Positions 1-8,100 of a stretch of 64,000 nucleotides of DNA are shown piece by piece (the stretch's first letter is position 1; the number at the start of each line of letters is the position of its first letter). The notes below the pieces were generated by a model that was not told where the DNA came from, did not search any database, and saw nothing but the letters and a program-made list of their open reading frames with translations. The translations under genes were made by a program, and so were the position numbers. The stretch lies in assembly GCF_032337135.1 (NCBI RefSeq), contig NZ_JAVXZZ010000002.1:434001-498000 (forward strand). The letters are read 5' to 3'. This DNA is from Allorhodoferax sp032337135. Its GTDB lineage: Bacteria; Pseudomonadota; Gammaproteobacteria; Burkholderiales; Burkholderiaceae_C.

Positions 1-104
1 TCGAGCATGGCACGGCGCAATGCTTCGTACAGTTGCCGGTGGAGTGGCAGCTCGTCCTTGTCATTCAGACGGGCGATCTCGGTCAGTAGTAGTTCAGAGA
101 GCAT
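1..104 (-). CDS. GntR-family regulator, N-terminal fragment (cut by window edge)
   Basis: Only the first 34 codons lie in the window. They start at an ATG at 104 and read MLSELLLTEIARL followed by LPLHRQLYEALRRAML. The run 'PLHRQLYEALRRAM' is the usual opening of the winged-helix domain in GntR proteins, especially the MocR/PdxR type that carries an aminotransferase-like domain. The gene is divergent from the putrescine cluster and faces it across a palindrome (149-177), so it is the natural candidate for local regulator. The MocR assignment is an inference because the C-terminal domain is outside the window. Confidence 0.7.
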   Translation of the reverse strand, partial: MLSELLLTEIARLNDKDELPLHRQLYEALRRAML

Positions 105-148
105 GGTGTAGAAATGGTTTTGTTTGTTTCCTCGGGTATCCAGCCTGA

Positions 149-177
149 ATGGTGCCACTTTACAGCAGTGGCACCAT
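149..177. promoter_or_regulatory. Perfect palindrome, likely operator of the putrescine cluster
   Basis: ATGGTGCCACT at 149-159 and AGTGGCACCAT at 167-177 are exact reverse complements separated by 7 bases. The palindrome sits in the 146-bp gap between the divergent GntR-type gene and the puuD-like gene. The half-site GGTGCCACTT recurs at 9580-9589 in front of the puuC-like gene and at 38345-38354 in front of the second gabT. There is no T-run, so it is not a terminator. A TTTACA hexamer spans 159-164, but I see no convincing -10 box at the right distance. Operator function is inferred. Confidence 0.6.
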
Positions 178-250
178 GATGTAGGGGTAAATGGCTCCCA
201 CGACATACCAATTTTGCTCCACAATTGCTGAAAACAAAACGGAGACATGT

Positions 251-1048
251 ATGCATAAGCCCCCAAGCTTGGTGTGGCTACCTGCGGACCATCGCTGGCT
301 CGGAGACCGGGCCGAGAAGATGCCTTTCTGGGTCTTGGGCGACAAGTATGCCCAGGCTGTGAATGGCTATTGCGGTGCGCAGTCTGCAGTGTTTCCCTTG
401 GCGCGTGAGGCGGATATCGAGGGCTTGCTGGATCTGGTGGACGGCGTTTTGCTGACTGGTTCGCCATCCAACGTTCACCCCACGCACTTTGGTGCAGAGA
501 TGGCCTATGAAGGCATGTGGCTCGATACCGAGCGTGATGCACTCACGCTTCCATTGGTGAAGGCCTGTCTTCGCCGACAGATCCCCTTGTTGGGCATCTG
601 CCGCGGTTTCCAGGAGATGAATGTGGCGCTGGGTGGCACCTTGCTGCAGGAAGTGCATGCGCAGCCCGGCTTGCTGGACCATCGGGAGGAGTCGGGTGCG
701 CCTTATCTGCGGCAATATGGGCTGGCACATGAAGTGCGCCTCGAGCCGGGCTCGCAGATTGCTCGTCTTGCGGGGGGTGAGGTCGTTCATGTCAATTCTT
801 TGCATGGTCAGGGGGTGGACCGGTTGGCTACCGGATTGCGCCCGGTGGCCTATGCGCCTGATGGGCTCATCGAAGCCTTTGAGATGGAAGAGGGTGGGGG
901 CTTTGCCTGTGGTGTGCAGTGGCACCCAGAGTGGCGCCCTGCAGAAAATCATTTTTATGAAGCCCTGCTGAGTGCCTTTGGGGCAGCATGCCGTCAACGA
1001 TACGAACAACGGGTGTCTAGCAACAGTGCGACCCTTTCAGCGCGGTAG
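251..1048 (+). CDS. puuD: Gamma-glutamyl-GABA hydrolase family protein (PuuD/SpuA)
   Basis: This is a class I glutamine amidotransferase-like hydrolase (peptidase C26) of 265 residues. It probably removes glutamate from gamma-glutamyl-GABA, the last step of glutamylated putrescine breakdown in the cytosol. The triad is visible: Cys117 in GICRGFQ, and His225 and Glu227 in GVQWHPEW. I chose ATG 251 because GGAG at 241-244 lies six bases upstream; the longer in-frame start at 191 would add 20 residues with no family resemblance. It is the first gene of a + strand operon and lies 9 bases ahead of the synthetase. The order hydrolase, synthetase, aminotransferase, transporter matches Pseudomonas spuABC-DFGH. 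Confidence 0.88.
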   Translation: MHKPPSLVWLPADHRWLGDRAEKMPFWVLGDKYAQAVNGYCGAQSAVFPLAREADIEGLLDLVDGVLLTGSPSNVHPTHFGAEMAYEGMWLDTERDALTLPLVKACLRRQIPLLGICRGFQEMNVALGGTLLQEVHAQPGLLDHREESGAPYLRQYGLAHEVRLEPGSQIARLAGGEVVHVNSLHGQGVDRLATGLRPVAYAPDGLIEAFEMEEGGGFACGVQWHPEWRPAENHFYEALLSAFGAACRQRYEQRVSSNSATLSAR

Positions 1049-1057
1049 GAGGACGAT

Positions 1058-2425
1058 ATGACCGATAGCAAATCCATGAATTTCAATGATCTCGAGCAGT
1101 GGCTCAACGAACGTCGCGTGACCGAGGTGGAGTGCCTGGTGCCTGACTTGACTGGGGTGGCGCGTGGCAAGATCCTTCCCCGCGCCAAGTTCACCGAAGA
1201 CCGCGGCATGCGCTTGCCGCAGGCCATCGTGGCCATGGGGGTGACAGGAGAGTTTCCGGAGAGTGGTCCGTACTACGATGTGATCGAGCCCACTGACCGC
1301 GACATGCAGTTGCGTCCGGATCCGTCCTCGGTGCGCATCGTTCCCTGGGCCACCGACCCGACTGCGCAGGTGATCCACGATTGCTTTGACCATGAGGGCA
1401 AGCTGGTGCCGTTCGCGCCGCGCAGCGTGCTGCGCCGCGTCTGTGACCTGTATGCTGCCGAGGGGTTGGAGCCCGTGGTGGCGCCTGAGTTGGAGTTTTA
1501 CCTGACTGCGCGCAATACCGACCCCAACACCTTGCTCAAGGCGCCTATCGGTCGCAGTGGTCGCGCCGAGACCTCGCGCCAAGCCTACAGCATCGATGCA
1601 GTGAATGAGTTCGATCCCTTGTTCGAGGAGATCTACGATTACTGCGACAAGATGGAGCTCAATGTCGACACCCTGATCCATGAGGTGGGTGCGGGCCAGA
1701 TGGAGATCAACTTCTTCCATGCCCATCCACTGGGGCTGGCCGACGAAGTGTTTTTCTTCAAGCGAACGGTACGCGAAGCAGCCTTGCGCCACGACATGTA
1801 CGCCACTTTCATGGCCAAGCCGATTGCTGGCGAGCCCGGCAGTGCCATGCATGTGCACCAAAGCCTGGTGAGCAGGGAGACCGGCAAGAATGTGTTCAGT
1901 AACGAAGATGGCACGCCGTCGGACATGTTCATGCACTACATTGGTGGCCTGCAGCGCTACATTCCGGCCGCCATGGTGCTGGTTGCACCGTATGTGAACA
2001 GCTACCGCCGACTGTCACGCAACACGGCGGCTCCGATCAACATCGAATGGGGCTATGACAACCGTACCGTGGGCATTCGTTCGCCCATTTCTTCGCCGGC
2101 GGCCCGTCGCGTTGAAAACCGTGTGATCGGAGCCGATGCCAATCCCTATGTCGCCATGGCCATGACCCTGGCCTGTGGCTACCTGGGCATCAAGAACAAG
2201 ATCAAGCCCAAGCCGGAAATGCGCGGTGACGCCTACCTGTCGGCCTATTCCTTGCCGCGGAGCCTGGGCGAGGCCCTGGATTGGCTGCGCAAGGAAACTG
2301 ATCTGCACGAGGTGCTGGGCAAGGAGTTCATCACGGTGTATTCGGAGATCAAGGAGTTGGAGTTCGACGAGTTCATGAAGGTGATCTCGCCCTGGGAGCG
2401 TGAGCATCTGCTGCTGCACGTGTAA
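1058..2425 (+). CDS. puuA: Glutamine synthetase family: glutamylpolyamine synthetase (PuuA/SpuB)
   Basis: This 455-residue protein has glutamine synthetase architecture. Visible motifs are the metal-binding region around 'EVGAGQMEINF', the ATP-binding 'GSAMHVHQSL' and the substrate loop 'NTAAPINIEWGYDNRTVGIR'. In the family such proteins ligate glutamate to putrescine or other polyamines with ATP. Its position between the C26 hydrolase and a polyamine aminotransferase supports this over ammonia assimilation. GGAGGA stands just ahead of ATG 1058. The stop codon overlaps an ATG of the next frame (TAATG at 2423-2427), although the next gene probably starts 30 bases later. Which amine is glutamylated cannot be read from the sequence. 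Confidence 0.88.
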   Translation: MTDSKSMNFNDLEQWLNERRVTEVECLVPDLTGVARGKILPRAKFTEDRGMRLPQAIVAMGVTGEFPESGPYYDVIEPTDRDMQLRPDPSSVRIVPWATDPTAQVIHDCFDHEGKLVPFAPRSVLRRVCDLYAAEGLEPVVAPELEFYLTARNTDPNTLLKAPIGRSGRAETSRQAYSIDAVNEFDPLFEEIYDYCDKMELNVDTLIHEVGAGQMEINFFHAHPLGLADEVFFFKRTVREAALRHDMYATFMAKPIAGEPGSAMHVHQSLVSRETGKNVFSNEDGTPSDMFMHYIGGLQRYIPAAMVLVAPYVNSYRRLSRNTAAPINIEWGYDNRTVGIRSPISSPAARRVENRVIGADANPYVAMAMTLACGYLGIKNKIKPKPEMRGDAYLSAYSLPRSLGEALDWLRKETDLHEVLGKEFITVYSEIKELEFDEFMKVISPWEREHLLLHV

Positions 2426-2454
2426 TGGTTTCGATCCGAGAAAGAGCAATTCCC

Positions 2455-3849
2455 ATGACAACCGTAGATACCAAGGCCATTCAGGCCATCGACAGCGCAC
2501 ACTACCTGCACCCGTTTACCGATTTCAAGGACTTGGGCACCCGGGGTGCTCGCGTCATGACGCGAGCCGAAGACATCTACGTCTGGGATTCCGAAGGCAA
2601 GCGCGTACTGGATGCGATGAGTGGGTTGTGGTGTGTCAATGCTGGCTATGGCCGCAAGGAGTTGGCGCAGGCGGCCTACGACCAGATGATGGCACTGCCG
2701 TACTACAACAGCTTCTTCCAGACCACCAACGTGCCAGCAGCCACACTGGCGGCCAAGCTGGCGTCGCTTGCACCCCGAGTCGGGGATCGGCATTTTTCCC
2801 ACGTCTTCTATTCGTCCAGCGGTAGTGAAAGCAATGACTCCAACGTGCGTATGGTGCGCCGCTACTGGGACTTGATGGGTCAACCTCAGCGCAAGATCAT
2901 CATCGGGCGGACCAATGGCTATCACGGTTCCACCATGGCAGGCGCGTCACTGGGTGGCATGAGCGGCATGCATGCCCAAGGGGACCTGCCGATTCCGAAC
3001 ATCACCCACATTGGCCAACCGTATTTCTTCGAAGACGGTCGCCCTGGTGAGTCCGAAGAAGAATTCGGTATCCGCGCCGCCGGCTGGCTTGAAGAAAAAA
3101 TCCTGGAACTGGGTGCGGACAAGGTTGCGGCCTTCATTGCCGAGCCCTTGCAGGGGGCCGGTGGCGTGATCATTCCCCCATCGACCTACTGGGGAGAGAT
3201 CCAACGCATCGTCGACAAGTACGGCATCCTGTTGATCAGCGATGAAGTGATTTGTGCCTTTGGTCGCTTGGGCCATTGGTTTGCCTACGAGAAGTTTGGC
3301 TACAAGCCTGATCTTGTGACCTTCGCCAAGGCTGTGACCAGTGGCTACATCCCGCTGGGTGGAGTGATGGTGGGCAACCGTGTCGCTGACGTCTTGATCG
3401 AAAAAGGCGGCGAGTTCAACCACGGCTACACCTACAGTGGCCATCCGGTTGCCTGCGCTGTTGCTTTGGCGAACCTGGAAATCATGGAGCGCGAAAACCT
3501 GGTCGGACGGGTTCGCGACGATGTAGGCCCCTATCTGGCGAAGAAGTTCCAGGAGGTTGCCGCGCACCCCCTTGTGGGGCTGGCGGAAACCTGTGGCTTT
3601 GTGGGCGGTTTGGTGTTGGTGAAGGACAAAGCGTCCAAGCAAACCTTTGCCCCCTCGCTGTCGGTCGGCATGGTGTGCCGCGGACATTGCTTCGGAAACG
3701 GTCTCATCATGCGCGCGGTTGGTGATCGGATGATCATCGCTCCGCCCTTGACCATGACCCATGCGCAAATCGATGAAATGGTGGCATTGATCTTGCATTG
3801 CCTTGACCTGACCCGTGAAGACGTTCAGGCCAGGGGGTGGTTGGCATAA
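2455..3849 (+). CDS. spuC: Polyamine:pyruvate aminotransferase (SpuC-like)
   Basis: This is a class III PLP-dependent aminotransferase of 464 residues from ATG 2455. The internal aldimine lysine lies in 'LVTFAKAVTSGYIPLGG' and the cofactor aspartate in 'LLISDEVICAFGR'. Close family members convert putrescine or cadaverine plus pyruvate to the aminoaldehyde and alanine. An upstream in-frame ATG at 2425 overlaps the stop of the preceding gene and adds ten residues; 2455 gives the usual N terminus (MTTVDTKAIQAIDSAHYLHP) with a purine-rich GAGAAAGAG upstream. With PatD (56265-57707) it would complete the direct putrescine-to-GABA route. A 115-base gap holding a hairpin separates it from the transporter genes. 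Confidence 0.87.
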   Translation: MTTVDTKAIQAIDSAHYLHPFTDFKDLGTRGARVMTRAEDIYVWDSEGKRVLDAMSGLWCVNAGYGRKELAQAAYDQMMALPYYNSFFQTTNVPAATLAAKLASLAPRVGDRHFSHVFYSSSGSESNDSNVRMVRRYWDLMGQPQRKIIIGRTNGYHGSTMAGASLGGMSGMHAQGDLPIPNITHIGQPYFFEDGRPGESEEEFGIRAAGWLEEKILELGADKVAAFIAEPLQGAGGVIIPPSTYWGEIQRIVDKYGILLISDEVICAFGRLGHWFAYEKFGYKPDLVTFAKAVTSGYIPLGGVMVGNRVADVLIEKGGEFNHGYTYSGHPVACAVALANLEIMERENLVGRVRDDVGPYLAKKFQEVAAHPLVGLAETCGFVGGLVLVKDKASKQTFAPSLSVGMVCRGHCFGNGLIMRAVGDRMIIAPPLTMTHAQIDEMVALILHCLDLTREDVQARGWLA

Positions 3850-3893
3850 TTTGATGCGAATGGCCGGGGACGCGGTCAAAGTATCGGGTGATC

Positions 3894-3911
3894 GGGGCCG
3901 CTAGCGGCCCC
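3894..3911. promoter_or_regulatory. Intercistronic hairpin between spuC and potF
   Basis: GGGGCCGC-TA-GCGGCCCC is an exact 18-base palindrome in the gap between the aminotransferase and the binding-protein gene. It lacks a following T-run, so it is unlikely to be a full terminator. Such hairpins upstream of highly expressed binding-protein genes often mark mRNA processing or stabilisation sites; that role is inferred here. Confidence 0.5.
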
Positions 3912-3964
3912 ACAAGGTAGTGGCGATAACGCTGTTTTCATATCAATCTAGGAGATGACAAGTG

Positions 3965-5095
3965 ATGAATCCAACAGGTTCCAAATGGTTAGGTAAGTTG
4001 ATGCGCGCACTGGCGGTCGCCGGTGTCGCCAGCGTGGCTGCAGTCGGTGCCATGGCGCAAGAGGAAAAGGTCCTCAATATTTACAACTGGTCGGATTACA
4101 TCGCTGAAGACACGATTGCGAACTTCGAAAAGGAAACGGGCATCAAGGTTCGTTACGACACGTTCGACAACAACGAAATTGTTCACGCCAAACTGGTGGC
4201 AGGCAAGACGGGCTACGACCTCGTAGTGCCTTCATCGACCTTTGCCCGCATGCAGATCGATGGCGGCCTGTTCCAGAAGCTCGATAAGTCGGCGCTGCCC
4301 AACCTTAAGAATATGGACCCTGATCTGCAGGCCAAGATTGCAGATGGCGTTGATCCCGGCAACCAATACCTGGTGAACTGGCTGTGGGGCTACACGACCA
4401 TTGGCGTGAATACTGCCAAGGTCAAGGCAGCACTCGGTGGCGAGCCAATTCCTGAAAACGTGTGGGAATTGTTTTTCAATCCGAAGTACGTCAGCAAGCT
4501 CAAGAGCTGTGGAGTTTCTGTGCTGGATGCACCGACCGAAGTGCTTCCCGCCACCTTGCATTTCCTCGGACGTGATCCCTACAGCAAGAACCCGAATGAC
4601 TACAAGGACGCTGCTGAGTTGCTCAAGACCGTACGTCCCTATATCACTTTGTTCAGCTCTTCGGGTTACATCAACGACCTCGCCAGCGGTGCGTTGTGCC
4701 TCTCACTTGGATGGAGTGGAGATATTGCCCAGGCTCGCCAGCGCGCCATCGATGCCAAGAATGGCAATGACATTGTCGCGTTCGTTCCGAAAAACGGCGG
4801 TTTGTTGTTCTTCGACATGATGGCGATTCCTGCCGACGCCTCCCATCCCAAGAACGCCCACCTGTTCATCAATTACATCCTGCGTCCTGAGGTCCACGCA
4901 GCTATCTCGAACAAGGTGAAGTACGCCAATCCCAACAAGGAATCACGCAAGTTCATCAACGAAGCTGTGGCTAAGAACCCCGCAGTGTTCCCGAGCTCGG
5001 CGGACATGGCCAAGATGGTTCCCCCCAAGGCTTTGACCAACGATATCCGTCGTCTGGCTACCCGTACCTTCACCGGGTTCAAAACCGGTCTGTGA
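3965..5095 (+). CDS. potF: Putrescine-binding periplasmic protein (PotF/SpuD)
   Basis: This is a 376-residue solute-binding protein with a cleavable signal peptide (hydrophobic stretch then VGAMAQEE). It would present putrescine to the PotGHI importer. The mature protein opens with 'VLNIYNWSDYIAEDT', where WSDY matches ligand-contact residues of E. coli PotF; 'GWSGDIAQA' and 'FFDMMAIPAD' carry the matching Trp/Asp and Asp of the pocket. ATG 3965 was chosen; a GTG three bases upstream is also possible, and GGAGATG stands just ahead. The Pseudomonas operon has two binding proteins (SpuD and SpuE) at this spot, whereas here there is one, of the putrescine type. Confidence 0.92.
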   Translation: MNPTGSKWLGKLMRALAVAGVASVAAVGAMAQEEKVLNIYNWSDYIAEDTIANFEKETGIKVRYDTFDNNEIVHAKLVAGKTGYDLVVPSSTFARMQIDGGLFQKLDKSALPNLKNMDPDLQAKIADGVDPGNQYLVNWLWGYTTIGVNTAKVKAALGGEPIPENVWELFFNPKYVSKLKSCGVSVLDAPTEVLPATLHFLGRDPYSKNPNDYKDAAELLKTVRPYITLFSSSGYINDLASGALCLSLGWSGDIAQARQRAIDAKNGNDIVAFVPKNGGLLFFDMMAIPADASHPKNAHLFINYILRPEVHAAISNKVKYANPNKESRKFINEAVAKNPAVFPSSADMAKMVPPKALTNDIRRLATRTFTGFKTGL

Positions 5096-5142
5096 TCGTT
5101 GGGGTTAGTACCCGGTTCAAGCAAGCATCAAAGGAAATTTCT

Positions 5143-6297
5143 GTGGCCTCCGTAAATAATCCAGGAAGTGGTACCAGCGCGCGCGTTGGCGCGCCCTTCC
5201 TTCAGATCAAACGCATCGTCAAGCAATTCGGTGATGTATTCGCCGTTGACGAAGTATCTGTCGACATCCAGCAAGGTGAAATCTTTGCGCTGCTGGGGTC
5301 GTCGGGATGCGGTAAGTCCACTTTGTTGCGGATGCTTGCCGGGTTCGAAACCCCTACCTCGGGTCAGATTCTTCTGGCCGGTGAGGACATCGTTGGTCAG
5401 GCGCCCTATGAGCGCCCGATCAACATGATGTTCCAAAGTTATGCCTTGTTCCCGCACCTGACGGTGTGGGACAACATTGCCTTCGGTCTACGCCGTGACG
5501 GCCTGCCCAAGGAAGAAGTCGAGGCTCGGGTATCCCAGATGCTCGAATTGGTACAGCTCAAGCAGTATGCCAAGCGCAAGCCCCACCAACTGTCTGGCGG
5601 CCAACAGCAGCGCGTCGCGCTGGCCCGAAGTTTGGCCAAGCGTCCCAAATTGCTGCTACTCGACGAGCCGCTGGGGGCACTGGACGCGAAGTTGCGCCAA
5701 CGTACGCAACTGGAACTGGTGCATATCATCGAACAGGTCGGTGTGACCTGTGTGATGGTGACGCACGACCAGGAAGAAGCCATGACCATGGCGACCCGCA
5801 TCGCTGTGATGAGCGAAGGCAAGATCCTGCAGATCGGCAAGCCCGCTGAAATCTACGAAACGCCCAATTGCCGATTCGTTGCAGACTTCATTGGCAGCGT
5901 GAACCTGTTCAAGGGCAAGGTCGTGGTTGATGAGCCTGATCACGTGGTCATCGATTCGCCCGAATGCAAGCACTATGTGAGCCATGGCATCACCGGTACG
6001 CCAGACATGACCGTCCATGTCGCTGTGCGTCCCGAAAAGATGGATATCGGCAAGGAGCCGCCGTCGGACGTCGAGCGTGAATCTCCCGCAGAAATTGGCC
6101 ACAACGTTGCGCAGGGCGTGGTCGAAGACATTGCGTATCTCGGTAGTCTGACCACGTACCATGTCAAGCTCGATAGTGGCATGCTGGTCAAGGTAACGCA
6201 TACCAACGCAGCGCGCCATGACCTCACTCGATTGACTTGGGGTGACCGCGTCTATGTCTGGTGGTGCGGCAGCGATGTGGTGGTTCTGACACGTTAA
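5143..6297 (+). CDS. potG: Polyamine ABC transporter ATP-binding protein (PotG/SpuF)
   Basis: This is the ATPase subunit of the putrescine importer, 384 residues. The Walker A is GSSGCGKST, the signature LSGGQQQR, the Walker B LLLLDEPLGALD and the switch histidine lies in MVTHDQEEA; a TOBE-like C-terminal region follows. I place the start at GTG 5143, preceded by AAGGAA at 5131-5136, instead of the GTG at 5092 that overlaps the potF stop. The protein then begins with a 17-residue tail and 'APFLQIKRIVKQFGDVFAVD'. Its end overlaps the next start (TAATG). Confidence 0.92.
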   Translation: MASVNNPGSGTSARVGAPFLQIKRIVKQFGDVFAVDEVSVDIQQGEIFALLGSSGCGKSTLLRMLAGFETPTSGQILLAGEDIVGQAPYERPINMMFQSYALFPHLTVWDNIAFGLRRDGLPKEEVEARVSQMLELVQLKQYAKRKPHQLSGGQQQRVALARSLAKRPKLLLLDEPLGALDAKLRQRTQLELVHIIEQVGVTCVMVTHDQEEAMTMATRIAVMSEGKILQIGKPAEIYETPNCRFVADFIGSVNLFKGKVVVDEPDHVVIDSPECKHYVSHGITGTPDMTVHVAVRPEKMDIGKEPPSDVERESPAEIGHNVAQGVVEDIAYLGSLTTYHVKLDSGMLVKVTHTNAARHDLTRLTWGDRVYVWWCGSDVVVLTR

Positions 6298-7229
6298 TGC
6301 CTATGTCTACCTCGATTCGCAACCCCTTGTCGTTCTACGACAAAATCAGCGGGAACTGGGGACGGGCTGCCGTCATCAGTGTTCCGATGCTGTTCCTGCT
6401 GGTCTTCTTCCTGCTTCCATTTCTGGTGGTCTTCAAGATCAGCCTGTCCGAAATGGATGTGGTGTTCTTCAAGGACGTGTTGGCTTTTGCCGACAACGCG
6501 CTGACCGTCAAGTTGAATTTCGGAAACTACTTCAGCTTGACTCAGGACACCCTGTATCTGCAGACTTACCTGAGCTCGATCAAGTTCGCAGCGATCACCA
6601 CGCTCATCTGTCTGAGCATTGCCTACCCCTTTGCCTACTTCATGGCGCGCAGCCCGGCAGACAAGCGTCCGGCCTTGCTGATGCTGGTGATGCTGCCATT
6701 CTGGACATCGTTTCTACTTCGTGTGTATGCATGGAAGATGCTGTTGTCCGATGCCGGGGTGTTCAACAATGTGCTGCTGTCGCTGGGCCTGATATCCGAG
6801 CCCATCAAGATGATGAACACGCCGTTTTCCCTGGTGCTCGGCATGGTCTACACGTACCTGCCATTCATGATTTTGCCTCTGTATGCAAACCTCGTGAAAA
6901 TGGACCTGCGACTGCTGGAGGCAGCGCAGGACTTGGGCGCCACTCCCTGGAAAGCATTCTGGATGGTGACCGTTCCCCTGTCCAAGAGCGGCATCATTGC
7001 TGGGTCCATGCTGGTCTTCATCCCCTGCATTGGTGAATTCGTGATCCCCGAACTGTTGGGTGGTCCAGAGACACTGATGATTGGTCGTGTGCTGTGGGAC
7101 GAGTTCTTCTCCAACAACGATTGGCCTATGGCGGCCTCGGTGGCCGTGGTCATGGTTCTGCTGATCATCGTGCCGCTCGCACTTTTCAATAAATACCAGG
7201 CTGAGAGCACCCAAGGAGGTCGACCATGA
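6297..7229 (+). CDS. potH: Putrescine ABC transporter permease (PotH/SpuG)
   Basis: This is an inner-membrane permease of about 310 residues with six predicted membrane spans and a short cytoplasmic N terminus. The EAA-type coupling loop is visible as 'LLEAAQDLGATPWKAFW', the contact site for the ATPase. The start ATG at 6297 shares its A with the potG stop (TAATG), and ATG 6303 is an alternative. Its 3' end overlaps potI by four bases (ATGA), implying coupled translation. It forms the channel with PotI. Confidence 0.92.
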   Translation: MPMSTSIRNPLSFYDKISGNWGRAAVISVPMLFLLVFFLLPFLVVFKISLSEMDVVFFKDVLAFADNALTVKLNFGNYFSLTQDTLYLQTYLSSIKFAAITTLICLSIAYPFAYFMARSPADKRPALLMLVMLPFWTSFLLRVYAWKMLLSDAGVFNNVLLSLGLISEPIKMMNTPFSLVLGMVYTYLPFMILPLYANLVKMDLRLLEAAQDLGATPWKAFWMVTVPLSKSGIIAGSMLVFIPCIGEFVIPELLGGPETLMIGRVLWDEFFSNNDWPMAASVAVVMVLLIIVPLALFNKYQAESTQGGRP

Positions 7230-8065
7230 AACTGACCATGGGGCAATGGACATCCAAGATTTGGATGATCGCCGTTTTCATTTTTCTCTATTTGCCGATC
7301 GCCACCTTGGTGATCCTGAGCTTCAACGCCAGCCCAATGGTGACCAGCTGGGGCGGTTGGTCGCTGAAGTGGTACCACGCGCTGATGCAGGACACTGAAA
7401 TCATCAATGGAGCAATACTGTCTTTCCAAATTGCATTCTCGACAGCATGTTCCTCGGTTGTATTGGGAACCTTGGCTGGTCTGGCGCTGCACCGCTTCAA
7501 GCGTTTTCCCGGACGAACCCTGTTCGCCGGTATGGTCAACTCACCGCTGGTGATGCCGGAAGTGATCGTGGGTCTGTCCTTGCTGCTCATGTTGGTGTCG
7601 GTGCAGCGGCTGTTCGGATTTCCTGATCGTGGCCTGATCACGATGTGGTTGGGTCACACCTTACTCGGTATGGCCTATGCGACCGTAGTCGTGCAGTCCC
7701 GTCTTCAGGAGATGAGTCCATCGCTCGAAGAGGCCGCGCAAGACCTGGGCTGTCGCCCGTTGCAGGTGTTTTTCCTAGTCACCTTACCCTTGATTTCGCA
7801 GGCAATTGGCTCCGCTTGGTTGCTGACCTTTACGTTATCTTTGGACGATGTGGTGCTTTCCGCCTTCCTGTCGGGGCCGGGATCCACCACCATGCCCATC
7901 GTCATCTTCAGCCGAGCCCGTCTGGGCTTGAGCCCGAGTGTGAACACGGTGGCAACCCTGACGGTGGCTGTCGTCAGTATTGGCGTGATTTTGGCGAGTG
8001 TTTGGATTGCCCGTGCTGAGAGGCGCAGGGCTGCAGAAATGGCGGCTGCCTACCGGGCTGCATAG
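7226..8065 (+). CDS. potI: Putrescine ABC transporter permease (PotI/SpuH)
   Basis: This is the second permease subunit, 279 residues with six predicted membrane segments. The coupling loop reads 'SLEEAAQDLGCRPLQVFF'. GGAGG at 7216-7220 precedes ATG 7226, and the gene overlaps potH by four bases. It closes the set potF-potG-potH-potI, the usual composition of the putrescine-specific importer. The porin gene follows after 35 bases and probably belongs to the same transcript. Confidence 0.92.
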   Translation: MKLTMGQWTSKIWMIAVFIFLYLPIATLVILSFNASPMVTSWGGWSLKWYHALMQDTEIINGAILSFQIAFSTACSSVVLGTLAGLALHRFKRFPGRTLFAGMVNSPLVMPEVIVGLSLLLMLVSVQRLFGFPDRGLITMWLGHTLLGMAYATVVVQSRLQEMSPSLEEAAQDLGCRPLQVFFLVTLPLISQAIGSAWLLTFTLSLDDVVLSAFLSGPGSTTMPIVIFSRARLGLSPSVNTVATLTVAVVSIGVILASVWIARAERRRAAEMAAAYRAA

Positions 8066-8100
8066 GTTCTTTGGTTTTATAACTTCAAAAGGAGATGATG

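Noticed and set aside
149..193. Sigma-70 or sigma-54 promoter for the puuD operon inside the palindrome region
   Set aside because: A TTTACA hexamer is present but no acceptable -10 follows at 16-18 bases, and TGGCAC here lacks the TTGC element required for sigma-54.
3894..3911. Rho-independent terminator after spuC
   Set aside because: Strong stem but no T-run, only a two-base loop, and transporter genes follow in the same direction.
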